Positions 18,309-26,465 of a DNA stretch of 64,000 bases are shown in pieces. The DNA lies in assembly GCF_963665245.1 (NCBI RefSeq), contig NZ_OY762267.1, positions 496,001 through 560,000 of the forward strand, given 5' to 3'. How positions within the stretch are numbered: position 1 is the first letter of the stretch; every line of letters starts with the position of its first letter. A model generated the notes under the pieces. The model was not told the origin of the DNA and made no database searches. It was given only the letters and a program-made list of their open reading frames with translations. The DNA comes from an uncultured Paludibaculum sp. (GTDB taxonomy: Bacteria > Acidobacteriota > Terriglobia > Bryobacterales > Bryobacteraceae). The translations under genes and the position numbers were made by a program.

Positions 18309-18357
18309 CGCAACCCGGAGGTTGGGCGGACATAAGCCGACTCCCCGGTACTAATCG
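18309..18357. repeat. 50-bp dispersed repeat, right of the S41 protease
   Basis: Same orientation as 16313-16362, with the CAACC-CGGA-GGTTG hairpin conserved. It overlaps the extreme 3' end of the AraC gene. Confidence 0.8.
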
Positions 18358-19280
18358 CGTGGGTGAGCGCATTGGCGATTTCTCACAAATCGTTTTGGAG
18401 AGCAGCCTACCGCTCGAGTGAACGCAGTACTGAAGGCGCTCGAAGACTGAAAACCCACGGACAGAGCAATCTCTCCGATGGTCTTTGTTCCGCGGGAAAG
18501 CTCGTCTTTCGCCAAGGCGATTCTCCAGTTCGCCAGGTATTCAATAGGACCGAGCCCCATCACCGCCCGAAACCGAGTCGCAAACGTTGATCGCGAGACA
18601 CCGGAGAGTCGTGCAAGCTCCGCCACCGTCCATGTGCGAGCGCCTTCGTGATGCATCGCTGATAGCGATTTCGCTATGACTGGATCTGCAAGACCGGAGA
18701 GTATACCTTTTGTTCCCGGTTTCAGCCGCAGCAGCTCGCTACGCAGCAGTTCCAGGAGGGTCAGTTCCATCAGCCGGCTGACGACGAGATCGCTGCCAGG
18801 TCCTGGATGCTGGCCTTCGGCATCGTTCATGCTGAGTAAGGAACGCAGGCGCCATGAGATCTGCTGGTCAGCCGCGATATGAATGAGAGAGGGAAGGAAG
18901 CTCCACAGCAGAGCTTCGTTTGTCGTGCCGAATACGAAACGACCACAGCGGAGCGTGGCACAGCGCCCCGTTGTCTCGCCAAGCACAAGCTCGGTGCTTC
19001 CTGTCGCTGCGACGATTGCCTCGCTGTCCTCCGGCTCAAGCCCTGAATCGGATGCCAGACAGAACGGCGACGAGGTCCGAATGAAAGCGAAGTCTCCGGT
19101 TCTCAGAAGAACCGAATCGTTATCGGAGCGTGTCAGCCGGCATTCCCCAGCTTCCACCCAGCAGAACAGAAGGTCATCCCGCTTGCGAAAGGAAACAGCC
19201 CATCTGCCGGTGCCCTTGATGCGTCCCCATAGCGTGGCCCGCGGTCTTAACAAACCGACCAGGTCGGCGAAAGGGTCCAT
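18351..19280 (-). CDS. AraC-family transcriptional regulator (cupin_6 type)
   Basis: A 309-residue regulator. The N-terminal half is an AraC_binding/cupin-6 domain (FRKRDDLLFCWVEAGECRL; HIAADQQISWRLRSLLSMNDAE). The C-terminal half has the two AraC helix-turn-helices: TWTVAELARLSGVSRSTFATRF, then IGEIALSVGFQSSSAFSTAFTR. I start it at the ATG at 19280 (MDPFADLVGLL), where the family homology begins. It is divergent from the SnoaL-like gene, the probable target, although 430 bp of repeats separate them. Confidence 0.88.
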   Translation of the reverse strand: MDPFADLVGLLRPRATLWGRIKGTGRWAVSFRKRDDLLFCWVEAGECRLTRSDNDSVLLRTGDFAFIRTSSPFCLASDSGLEPEDSEAIVAATGSTELVLGETTGRCATLRCGRFVFGTTNEALLWSFLPSLIHIAADQQISWRLRSLLSMNDAEGQHPGPGSDLVVSRLMELTLLELLRSELLRLKPGTKGILSGLADPVIAKSLSAMHHEGARTWTVAELARLSGVSRSTFATRFRAVMGLGPIEYLANWRIALAKDELSRGTKTIGEIALSVGFQSSSAFSTAFTRAVGCSPKRFVRNRQCAHPRD

Positions 19281-19404
19281 ACAGAATTGGACGCAAGATA
19301 AACGAATTCGGTGCAACGCTTATCGACGGTGTGAGTTGGACCCGATATTCTGAACCAGAGGGGAAAGCCGGCACTGTGCAGTGCCTGGCTCGCAAGTCTG
19401 CGAA

Positions 19405-19680
19405 TCGCTCGGTTGAGGACGCGTTCGCAACCGGTGCCCGCTTACTGACGTGCGCGGTTCGCAACGGGCGGGGAACCGGGGCCCGCTTACTGACGTGCGC
19501 GGTTCGCAACGGGCGGGGAACCGGGACCCGCTTACTGACGTGCGCGGTTCGCAACGGGCGGGGAACCGGGGCCCGCTTACTGACGTGCGCGGTTCGCAAC
19601 GGGCGGGGACCACTCCCTCACGGTCGTGGTTCGTAGCGGCTTCATCCGCTTTGGCGGCCCGCAGGGCCATGGTTGACTCC
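19405..19680. repeat. Dispersed repeat family A with a 45-bp tandem array
   Basis: The unit CTTACTGACGTGCGCGGTTC, continuing through GCAACGGGCGGGGAACCGGG, starts at 19441, 19486, 19531 and 19576, a period of 45 bp with almost no differences. The flanks (GACGCGTTCGCAACCGGTGCCCG on the left, TTTGGCGGCCCGCAGGGCCAT on the right) match single-copy versions at 36875-37145 and 59630-59790. In minus-strand translation it yields the repetitive RTSVSGPRFPARCEP, a false reading frame. Confidence 0.9.
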
Positions 19681-19712
19681 TCAATAAGAACATCAGTCAG
19701 GAGAAAAAGGGT

Positions 19713-20087
19713 ATGCCATCGAAAGCAGTGGACCTCTACAAGCAGTACGCTAAAGCCTGGTCCGCGATCTCAGATCAAGAGCGTCGCAGTATCCTGGACC
19801 CCGTCCTGGAGACAGATATCATCTACCGCATTCCCAGGATGGAAGGAACAGGCCATCAGATCGTGATCAACGACATAAACGAATTTCAGGCGAAGTTCCC
19901 CGGAGGGCAGTTTGCCCTGCACAGCGTCTCTGAACACCACGACGTGGCACTGATGGAGTGGCAACTGATTCTTCCAGATGGGACGCCGGGCGTGCGGGGA
20001 CACGATGCCATCCGCGTTACACCTGAAGGCAAGTTGGGACAGATCGTCACGTTCGCACCGTCCACGCTGGAGCCGCAGGCCTCATAG
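19713..20087 (+). CDS. SnoaL-like / NTF2-fold protein
   Basis: A 124-residue protein with the NTF2-like cone fold pattern: LYKQYAKAWSAISDQERRSIL, then IIYRIPRMEGTGHQIVINDINEF, then HHDVALMEWQLILPDGTPGVRGHDAIRV. Such small proteins are isomerases, hydrolases or ligand binders; no activity can be inferred here. AGGAGAAAA upstream provides a good ribosome site. It is divergent from the AraC-family regulator. Confidence 0.8.
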   Translation: MPSKAVDLYKQYAKAWSAISDQERRSILDPVLETDIIYRIPRMEGTGHQIVINDINEFQAKFPGGQFALHSVSEHHDVALMEWQLILPDGTPGVRGHDAIRVTPEGKLGQIVTFAPSTLEPQAS

Positions 20088-20334
20088 GTCAGACTCCGAC
20101 GAACAGTCTCCACGCCAGCGGCCTCCGTTGAGAGGCCGCTGGCAACGTGCAGATGTGCCACATGGCGCTCGGCGAGCTCGGCTCCAGCATTCCCAACTAG
20201 ATTGGGACCGACAAGGCCGGCCACTCGGAAGCAATCCGTCCAGGCGTTCTCAAGTGACGAGAACAGGCCAATGCGCCCTTGGAACGCGGCCTGTGTCCAC
20301 TTGAATCATTGGTCCTGATAAGCGCGCCTAGAGC

Positions 20335-20450
20335 CTGCGCAACAATAACCACGCAGTTTCGGGAGCTTCGAAGAGGTGGGGCTGAAGCCCGACGCAGACT
20401 GAAGTCCGCCCCACAATGGGCTGTGGATGTGAAGTTATTGCTGAGCCGGC
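20335..20450. repeat. Dispersed repeat family B, copy 1
   Basis: Includes GGGGCTGAAGCCCGACGCAG, ..GTCCGCCCCAC and TGTGGATGTGAAGTTATTG. Shares order and spacing with 37180-37300 and 41255-41390. Contains short GGCTGAAGCC hairpin-forming motifs. Confidence 0.8.
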
Positions 20451-20451
20451 C

Positions 20452-20516
20452 CTTAGGGTGGAACGATGCCCAGCGCCCAGGGCCAGCCCAGGACCACTCC
20501 CCCCCCTCTGGCGACA
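20452..20516. repeat. Dispersed repeat shared with 9611-9672
   Basis: GGGTGGAACGATGCCCAGCG and the following 45 bp match 9611-9672 with few changes. It abuts the end of the decayed membrane-protein copy. Confidence 0.7.
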
Positions 20517-20916
20517 GGGTGGGACTTTCGTGCGTCCGCCGAAGCAACTCCGGCACACTTCTGGCGTCACGCGGTCCAGGGGTGCACACCAGACGACCAT
20601 GCTGGAACGTGAACACGGCGTCATAGTGGCCGCCCCGCATCCGCGCGCCGTGGGGGAGGCTGGGCCGCAGAACAATCAATTCCTCAGCGAGCTGCCGCGA
20701 GCGTGGCTGCGCGCTTTCGAAGGTACGGAGCGTCTTCATACTTTCCCTCCGATGGTGGGGGGCAAGGAACGCCGCGAGCAGGATGGGCAGCGCCACTGCG
20801 GATGCGATCCACAGCCGCTCTGCCGGGATGCCGCTTGCCCTTGCCAGGCGGAGAAGCAGACTCTCCAGAAGTCCTCGTGCGGTGACCAGCAGCACGGCCG
20901 CGTAGAGTGACCAGCC
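20500..20916 (-). pseudogene. Decayed copy of the 10.4-kb membrane protein gene
   Basis: In the minus strand, GWSLYAAVLLVTARGLLESLLLRL and LPILLAAFLAPHHRRESMKTL closely follow the protein at 10382-11257. The first 116 residues are absent. A 40-codon internal block beginning VLFVGDSFAKDE is cleanly missing in frame, so ..LPHGAR joins directly to MRGGHYDAVFTFQHGR. Similarity extends past the gene's 3' end. With the N-terminus gone there is no plausible start, so this is a relic of a duplication. Confidence 0.8.
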
Positions 20917-21048
20917 AGTTTCCCGTCCAACTAACCTAAAACAGGGTTCTGACTGCGGAATCGCGACACCGATCCAATCCATGATTCTGTCGACTACTCG
21001 ACCGCCGTGCTATATTCTCTTGTGGGAATCCCAACAGAGCGCACCGGC

Positions 21049-21393
21049 ATGAGAGAAAAGAACGAAGTCTGGCAGGGCACGCTGGCAATCATGGTGCTCA
21101 AGACGCTCGATGTCCTGGGGCCGCAGCACGGATACGGCATCGCCCGGCGCATCGATCAGATCAGCGGCAACCTGCTCTCGGTGAATCATGGAACGTTGTA
21201 TCCGATTCTGCTGAAGCTGGAGCAGGAGGGATCAATTACCTCGGAGTGGGGTGTTTCCGAGAACAACCGTAAGGCCAAGTTCTACAGGTTGTCCAAGGCA
21301 GGCAAGAAGGCATTGCAGTCGGAGAAGCGCCAGTGGGAACAGACGACGGAGATCGTAGCTCGCTTCTTCGCACTAGAAGGGGAAGAAGAATGA
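21049..21393 (+). CDS. PadR-family regulator of the adjacent ADOP permease
   Basis: A 114-residue PadR regulator: WQGTLAIMVLKTLDVLGPQHGYGIARRIDQI, then LSVNHGTLYPILLKLEQEGSITSEWG, then RKAKFYRLSKAGKKAL, the winged helix with the typical second-wing Tyr-Pro and KFY segments. The start is the ATG at 21049. Its stop overlaps the ADOP start (ATGA, 21390-21393), so the two are translationally coupled. PadR proteins usually repress their own operon until an inducer binds. A TATATT at 21011-21016 is a plausible -10. Confidence 0.9.
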   Translation: MREKNEVWQGTLAIMVLKTLDVLGPQHGYGIARRIDQISGNLLSVNHGTLYPILLKLEQEGSITSEWGVSENNRKAKFYRLSKAGKKALQSEKRQWEQTTEIVARFFALEGEEE

Positions 21394-24140
21394 AACCGCT
21401 ACGCCGCGCCTGGAACCGGCTCGCCGGCAGTCTTGCCGGCAGGCGTCGTGAGGCCGAACTGGCCGACGAGCTACAGTCGCATATCGACATGTTGACGGAG
21501 GAGAACCTGCGCCGCGGCCTATCTGCCGTGGAGGCCCGGCGGGCGGCCCTGCTTACTTTCGGCGGTATGGAGGCGGCGAAGGAAAACTACCGCGATCAGC
21601 GAGGGTTTCCGGCGATCGATTCACTCGAGCAAGACATTCGTTACGCGCTGCGAGGCATGCGAAGGAATCCGACCTTTACCGTTATAGCGGTAGCTTGTCT
21701 CGCGTTGGGCATCGGTGCGAACACTGCGATCTTCAGCTTGTTCAACGCGGTGATGCTACGATCTCTGCCGGTGAGTCATCCCGCGCAGTTGGTCTTCTTT
21801 GGGTACTCCCAAGCGGCGGGCGATATGAGCCCAGTGCGGCGGCTCACCTCCGGACTCGGCGGGGCATCGCTGCCCTACGCCACGTTCGAGGCATTACGAG
21901 ACCACGCCAGCAATCTGGCCGGTGTATTTATGTACGCCCCGGTGGGAGGGGAGAGCAACAACGGTCTGACGTTGGACGTCTCCGGCCGGCCGTTTACCAC
22001 GGATGGAGAAATGGTGAGTGGAGGCTATTTCGCCGTGCTCGGAGTATCGCCGGTTCTCGGCCGGACGATCGTCGAAAGCGACCTGAGCCCCGGCGCTCCC
22101 GGCGTAATCGTGATCAGCCACAAACTGTGGCTGCGCGAGTTCGCAGGGCGAAGTTCCGCGGCCGGACAGAGCATTCGCGTGAACAACTCCCCGTTTACGG
22201 TCGTTGGCGTGGCCCCGCCCGGATTTACAGGGTTGAGCGGCAATGTGTCAGACCTGTGGCTTCCGCTGCTTCCGTCACCCGTGTTGAGGCCTTGGGGCTC
22301 GCGGTCCTCTTCCATGGGGACATACTTTGCCGATCGCCGCTGGTGGTGGTGTATTATCGGCGGCCGCCGGAAGCCGGGGACAACACTGGCACGGGTTCAG
22401 GGTGAAGGGGAATACCTCTATCGGCAGAGCATCACGGCGGGAGTCAGCAACATCCCGGCGGGCCTGCCTGCGCTCACTGTCTCGAGCGTCAGCCCTACGT
22501 TCCAAGCCGTACGTCGCAGGCTCTCTACTCCGTTGGGCATTCTCGTCGTGACGGCGGCGTTGATGCTGCTCATGGCCTGCGTCAATGTGGCGGCCCTGCT
22601 AATATCGCGGGGCAAAGCGCGCCAGCGAGAGATTGGAGTTCGCCTGGCAATCGGCGCCTCGCGGGCTCGGGTGATGCGGCAACTGCTGACGGAGAGCACA
22701 TTGCTGTCCGTCTGCGGCGGCATCCTTGGCCTGCTGTTGGCGTACTGGGGTGCGCCCACGCTGCTAAGCCTGATTGCCGGATACCGCCAGACGACTCAGC
22801 TCGACGTCGGCCCCGATGGCGCCGTTCTGGCGTTCGCCGCGGTGGTCTCGCTCGCAACCGGCATTCTCTTCGGAATCGCGCCGGCCGTTCGCGCCGCCCG
22901 ACAGGATCTGGCGCATCATTTGAAAGAGGCCACGGCGTCCACCACGCAACGCGGCGGCCTCACGCGGGCACTGGTGGGGACACAGATTGGGGTGTCGGTG
23001 GTGTTGCTCTTCGGTGCATGCCTGTTCGTGCGCTCTCTTCGGAACCTCGATGGGCAGCATCTCGGATTCGACCGCGACAATCTGCTGTTGTTCGACATCG
23101 ATCCCGAACGCAGCGGTTACACCGGGCAGCGCGGTATGGCGCTGCACAACCAGTTGGTGGAACGGATCTGCCGGCTTCCCGGCGTGCAGTCGGCAACCTA
23201 CGTCCAGGAGGCACTGCTTTCCGGAACCCACAACAGCACGTCAACCACGACCGATGGTCCGCCGATGCCGGCCGGACGGACGATTGAAGACTACTACAAC
23301 CGGGTGGGCCCGGGGTTCTTCGACACGATGGGCATGCGAGTGCTGCTCGGCCGAGGTATCGGACCGCGCGACACGGATGGAGGGCATCCGGCGGCCGTCG
23401 TGAACGAGTCCTGGGCGCGGGCGCACTTTCCCAACGAGAATCCGGTGGGCCACCACCTCAGGGCAGGCGGAGAAACATTCGACCCGCGGTACGCATACGA
23501 GATCGTCGGAGTGGCCGTGGATGCCAAGTACAACCGCATGCGCGAAGCTCCTCCACCGACGGTCTATCTCGCCTACGGAGAGAAGTGGGGCCGGACACGC
23601 CGCATGTGTTTTGTGGTGCGCTCCGCCGGCGTTGCTCCGACCGAGCTGATGGCATCGGTTACCGAAGCGGTTCATAGTGTGGACCCCGCACTGCCGTTGT
23701 ACAACGCACGAACCCAGCGCCAGCAGATCGAAGAGGCGACGGGCACGGAGAGAATGCTTGCCCGCGTGTCGATCTTCTTCGGAGCGCTGGCGCTACTGCT
23801 GGTGGCTATCGGCGTGTATGGGACGCTGTCCTACGCGGTGACCAGGCGAACCGGCGAGATCGGTATCCGGATGGCGCTGGGCGCTCGCCGCGCGGCGGTG
23901 GTATGGCTGATCTTGCGCGAATCGCTGGTGGTCGCCGGCATCGGTCTGGCTGTTGGTTTGCCTGCCGCGCTCGCGCTGTCGCGCTTCGTCGAAGACGCGT
24001 TGTTCGGCGTCGACGCTCATGATGGCGTGACGGTCGCCGCGACGGTGCTGATCCTATCCGCAATAGCAGCGACATCCGGATTCTTCCCTGCGAACCGCGC
24101 GGCGCGGATCGACCCGATCCGGGCTCTACGCCACGAGTAG
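21390..24140 (+). CDS. ADOP-type FtsX/MacB-like orphan permease
   Basis: A 916-residue permease of the acidobacterial duplicated orphan permease type. An N-terminal cytoplasmic segment (RRREAELADELQSHIDMLTEENLRRGL) precedes the first MacB/FtsX unit (DIRYALRGMRRNPTFTVIAVACLALGIGANTAIFSLFNAVML). A periplasmic MacB_PCD domain and three helices follow near residues 380-490 (LLMACVNVAALLISRGKARQREIGVRLAIGASR). The second unit ends RTGEIGIRMALGARRAAVVWLILRESL and RAARIDPIRALRHE. No ATP-binding partner gene is nearby, as is usual for this family. The substrate is unknown; toxic-compound or lipid export is inferred from MacB relatives. Confidence 0.92.
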   Translation: MKPLRRAWNRLAGSLAGRRREAELADELQSHIDMLTEENLRRGLSAVEARRAALLTFGGMEAAKENYRDQRGFPAIDSLEQDIRYALRGMRRNPTFTVIAVACLALGIGANTAIFSLFNAVMLRSLPVSHPAQLVFFGYSQAAGDMSPVRRLTSGLGGASLPYATFEALRDHASNLAGVFMYAPVGGESNNGLTLDVSGRPFTTDGEMVSGGYFAVLGVSPVLGRTIVESDLSPGAPGVIVISHKLWLREFAGRSSAAGQSIRVNNSPFTVVGVAPPGFTGLSGNVSDLWLPLLPSPVLRPWGSRSSSMGTYFADRRWWWCIIGGRRKPGTTLARVQGEGEYLYRQSITAGVSNIPAGLPALTVSSVSPTFQAVRRRLSTPLGILVVTAALMLLMACVNVAALLISRGKARQREIGVRLAIGASRARVMRQLLTESTLLSVCGGILGLLLAYWGAPTLLSLIAGYRQTTQLDVGPDGAVLAFAAVVSLATGILFGIAPAVRAARQDLAHHLKEATASTTQRGGLTRALVGTQIGVSVVLLFGACLFVRSLRNLDGQHLGFDRDNLLLFDIDPERSGYTGQRGMALHNQLVERICRLPGVQSATYVQEALLSGTHNSTSTTTDGPPMPAGRTIEDYYNRVGPGFFDTMGMRVLLGRGIGPRDTDGGHPAAVVNESWARAHFPNENPVGHHLRAGGETFDPRYAYEIVGVAVDAKYNRMREAPPPTVYLAYGEKWGRTRRMCFVVRSAGVAPTELMASVTEAVHSVDPALPLYNARTQRQQIEEATGTERMLARVSIFFGALALLLVAIGVYGTLSYAVTRRTGEIGIRMALGARRAAVVWLILRESLVVAGIGLAVGLPAALALSRFVEDALFGVDAHDGVTVAATVLILSAIAATSGFFPANRAARIDPIRALRHE

Positions 24141-24159
24141 AGCCGTCTTCGGCTGTGAA

Positions 24160-24480
24160 TTACGCATGTTCAGTCCTGGGCTCGATGCCGATTCGGTCAT
24201 TGACCGCATTCTGGAGGCGTTGTTTGCAGCCCAGATACCTCTCGGTCGTCTGAACGGAGACGTGACCCAGTAGAAATTGGATCTGTTCCAGTTCCCCGCC
24301 GGCATCGCGGCACAGCCGTGCACGGGTCCGGTGGAGGTCATGCGGAGCTAAATTGCCAATGGCGGCTTTTTGAGCGCACTCCTTGACGACACGCCATACG
24401 ACCCGCTCCGTTACGCCGTTTCCCCCTTTCCTTCCTGCGCCAAACGCACCGGAAGACACGGCCTTCGCTTTGGGCTTTGG
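24160..24480 (-). pseudogene. Tyrosine recombinase (integrase) C-terminal fragment
   Basis: The minus strand encodes NLAPHDLHRTRARLCRDAGG, then LEQIQFLLGHVSVQTTERYLG, the catalytic end of a phage-type integrase with the LGH box and the ERY tyrosine. The N-terminal two thirds are absent. The HxxR arginine reads His (HDLH), so even the remaining domain is degenerate. It begins immediately after the stop of the ADP-ribosyltransferase-like gene. Confidence 0.85.
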
Positions 24481-24488
24481 CTGAGGGG

Positions 24489-25610
24489 CTACAGCGTTTG
24501 GCGCTTGTTGCTCATCAACTCGAAGACCTGCCGATGGGCAGAGGGGTTCCGCGTCCCGAAGCCTTGCCTCAGATACAGCGGCCCCACCAACAGGCAACCG
24601 ACACACTGCCGGAAGCCGAAGATGTCAGTCCAGGGGAGCGACCCGGGCAGTGCGATTTCCTGTTCGCTGACTCTTTGCCCCTGGCCCCATTGATGGTCAC
24701 TGGTGAGGTGGAACCCGCCTCGCACCAGCGTCACATAGATCCAGCCCCCTTTCGCCTTCGTGAAGTTCTTGGCGACGCCGACATCCTTGCTGGTGGAGAT
24801 GTAGTTCTTCAGGATTTCCGAACTCATCATCCTGGCAATGTGATGGGACTCGATGTCGACCAGTGCCCGCCATGCGAAGAAGGTCTTCATCGCCATCTGA
24901 TCCTTGGGGAAGGTGACGGTCTGATGGTAAATCCGGTGGAACTGATCGATGGGAATCTCCATGCCGAAGCGGCGCTTCATGTAACCGTTGAACATCGGGT
25001 AAACAACGGTCTCGACATATGCCTTATCGGTTCTGGAAACGGGAGGATGAAAGCCGCCATCGGCTTCAACGGCTCTTGGATTCCTGCTGTCCCCTCGGAA
25101 TGTGTAGGCGTTCACGCGTTCGAGCTGTTCAGTCAGCTTCCAATCCTGCGCGATAGTCTTATAGGCGTTAACAGGCGATACCTCTTTCACATACCGGCCG
25201 TTTTCCTTGATGCGGTTGGCAGCGATGATATCGGCCGGCTTCCAACTGTTCTGAGCCTGCTGGAGCGCATTCACCCTACCCATCCCCATCTGCACATGGC
25301 TGCGCGGCGCGGCCTGCGAGACTGAGCCCAGCTTCCAGCAGTGATCGATGAGCTCTTTCAGTTTGGCGGGAATGTCCACGAAGGGCAGATCACCTTCGGC
25401 CTGGATGTAGGGCAGCATTCTGTTGTCGCCGGTGGCGGACCCGGACCAGCCTCGTCCGTAGGAATGGGTTGCGTCATCCGCCTGGAGGCAGTCGAATCCG
25501 GCATACGATTCCGGGGCCTGCCGGGCAGGACGGGTGGGCGGCAATCCAGGGGGCATGGCCGAGACCGGGTGGGCCGGCGCTTTCGCCGCACTTGATGCTT
25601 TGGGCCACAT
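24489..25610 (-). CDS. Putative mono-ADP-ribosyltransferase (enterotoxin-A-like, R-S-E class)
   Basis: A 373-residue protein with a Pro/Ala-rich N-terminus (residues 1-35) and no signal peptide. Residues 168-190 read AYTFRGDSRNPRAVEADGGF, comparable to the NAD-binding RADSRPP region of cholera/heat-labile enterotoxin A. Residues 270-275 read YISTSK (the STS motif). Residues 290-296 read WIYVTLV, and 316-334 read EQEIALPGSLPWTDIFGFR, matching the toxin EQEVSALGGIPYSQIYGW region with both glutamates of the ExE motif. R172, S272-T273-S274, E316 and E318 are therefore all present. Expected activity: NAD-dependent ADP-ribosylation, by ExE analogy on arginine. The ATG at 25610 has GAGGAG 9 bp upstream. 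It is paralogous to 29305-30438. Confidence 0.75.
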   Translation of the reverse strand: MWPKASSAAKAPAHPVSAMPPGLPPTRPARQAPESYAGFDCLQADDATHSYGRGWSGSATGDNRMLPYIQAEGDLPFVDIPAKLKELIDHCWKLGSVSQAAPRSHVQMGMGRVNALQQAQNSWKPADIIAANRIKENGRYVKEVSPVNAYKTIAQDWKLTEQLERVNAYTFRGDSRNPRAVEADGGFHPPVSRTDKAYVETVVYPMFNGYMKRRFGMEIPIDQFHRIYHQTVTFPKDQMAMKTFFAWRALVDIESHHIARMMSSEILKNYISTSKDVGVAKNFTKAKGGWIYVTLVRGGFHLTSDHQWGQGQRVSEQEIALPGSLPWTDIFGFRQCVGCLLVGPLYLRQGFGTRNPSAHRQVFELMSNKRQTL

Positions 25611-25868
25611 ATTGAAGAACTCCTCGAATTGGGATTCGGAAACGAGCCGACAATTCTCAAGGCGAGAGCACAAGAACATATCCTGCAACTCAAGCCGCAC
25701 TTTTCTCGTTGCGGGGCGTCTGCCAGCGGCTGGTGGAAGAGGCCATGCGCATCCATGAGTTGGTTGGACTGCCGGCCGTGCCGGCTCTTCGCGCCGTGTG
25801 TTCGCCGGCCCTGGCCGCGCGGCTTGCCGGGGTTCCGCCACGGACTGCTATCATCTTGTGTATTCCAG

Positions 25869-26465
25869 ATGGACACCGCGCCCGATACTGTTGCCCAACT
25901 GATGGCGGAATTCCGCAAGGGCGACAGAGCGGCGGCCAATCGTTTGGTTGAACTGCTATATCCCGAATTGCGCAGGATGGCCGCGGCGAAGATGAAGGGC
26001 GAGCGAGCCGGACATACCTGGCAGCCCACACTCCTGGTGAATGAGTTGTACCTGGCCCTGGTGAAGATCAAGGCACTGAGCGGCGGCAGCGAAACGGGGA
26101 GCGGGCAGGAGAAGGCAGCGTTCCTGGGCCTGGCCGGTCACGTGATGAAACGGCTGCTGATCGACCACTCGCGGCCGCTGTACCGGCGGGCTGAGAAGGT
26201 GGCGTGCGAAGATGCGTTGCATCTGGCTTCCAGGGGCGCGGAGGATCTGCAATGGGTGGAGCAGGCGCTTTCCAGGTTGGCGGCCATCGATCCCAAGTTC
26301 CGAAGCGTGATTGAGATGAGGGTATTCGAAGGACTCACGGTGGATGAAGCGGCGCGGCAACTCGGGTGCTCGCCGCGATCTGTAGCCACCTACTGGACAT
26401 TCGCCAAACGCTGGCTCGAGAAAGAACTGACGACGCAGGCATCCGTGCCGAGAACCCATGGATGA
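25869..26465 (+). CDS. ECF-like sigma-70 factor (acidobacterial Sig-70_X6 type)
   Basis: A 198-residue sigma factor. Region 2 carries LVELLYPELRRMAAAKMKGE and TWQPTLLVNELYLALVK, plus AFLGLAGHVMKRLLIDHSR. Region 4 has LSRLAAIDPKFRSVIEMRVFEGLTVDEAARQLGCSPRSVATYWTFAKRWLEKEL. This is the TIGR02999-type sigma typical of acidobacteria and planctomycetes. Its start at 25869 lies 258 bp from the divergent ADP-ribosyltransferase start. Its stop overlaps the kinase start by 8 bp, so the kinase probably controls or reports on it. Confidence 0.9.
   Translation: MDTAPDTVAQLMAEFRKGDRAAANRLVELLYPELRRMAAAKMKGERAGHTWQPTLLVNELYLALVKIKALSGGSETGSGQEKAAFLGLAGHVMKRLLIDHSRPLYRRAEKVACEDALHLASRGAEDLQWVEQALSRLAAIDPKFRSVIEMRVFEGLTVDEAARQLGCSPRSVATYWTFAKRWLEKELTTQASVPRTHG

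Noticed and set aside
16313..18357. S41 protease plus two repeats as a composite transposon
   Set aside because: The repeats are only 50 bp, direct rather than inverted, carry no transposase, and show no target duplication.
19436..19612. Tandem 45-bp repeats considered as a CRISPR array
   Set aside because: The repeats are contiguous with no unique spacers, there are no cas genes, and the same sequence occurs dispersed elsewhere.
24423..24606. Integrase fragment as an intact in-frame fusion with the ART gene
   Set aside because: The ART stop codon (24489-24491) separates them and the frames differ; the upstream part of that frame is ART sequence read out of frame.
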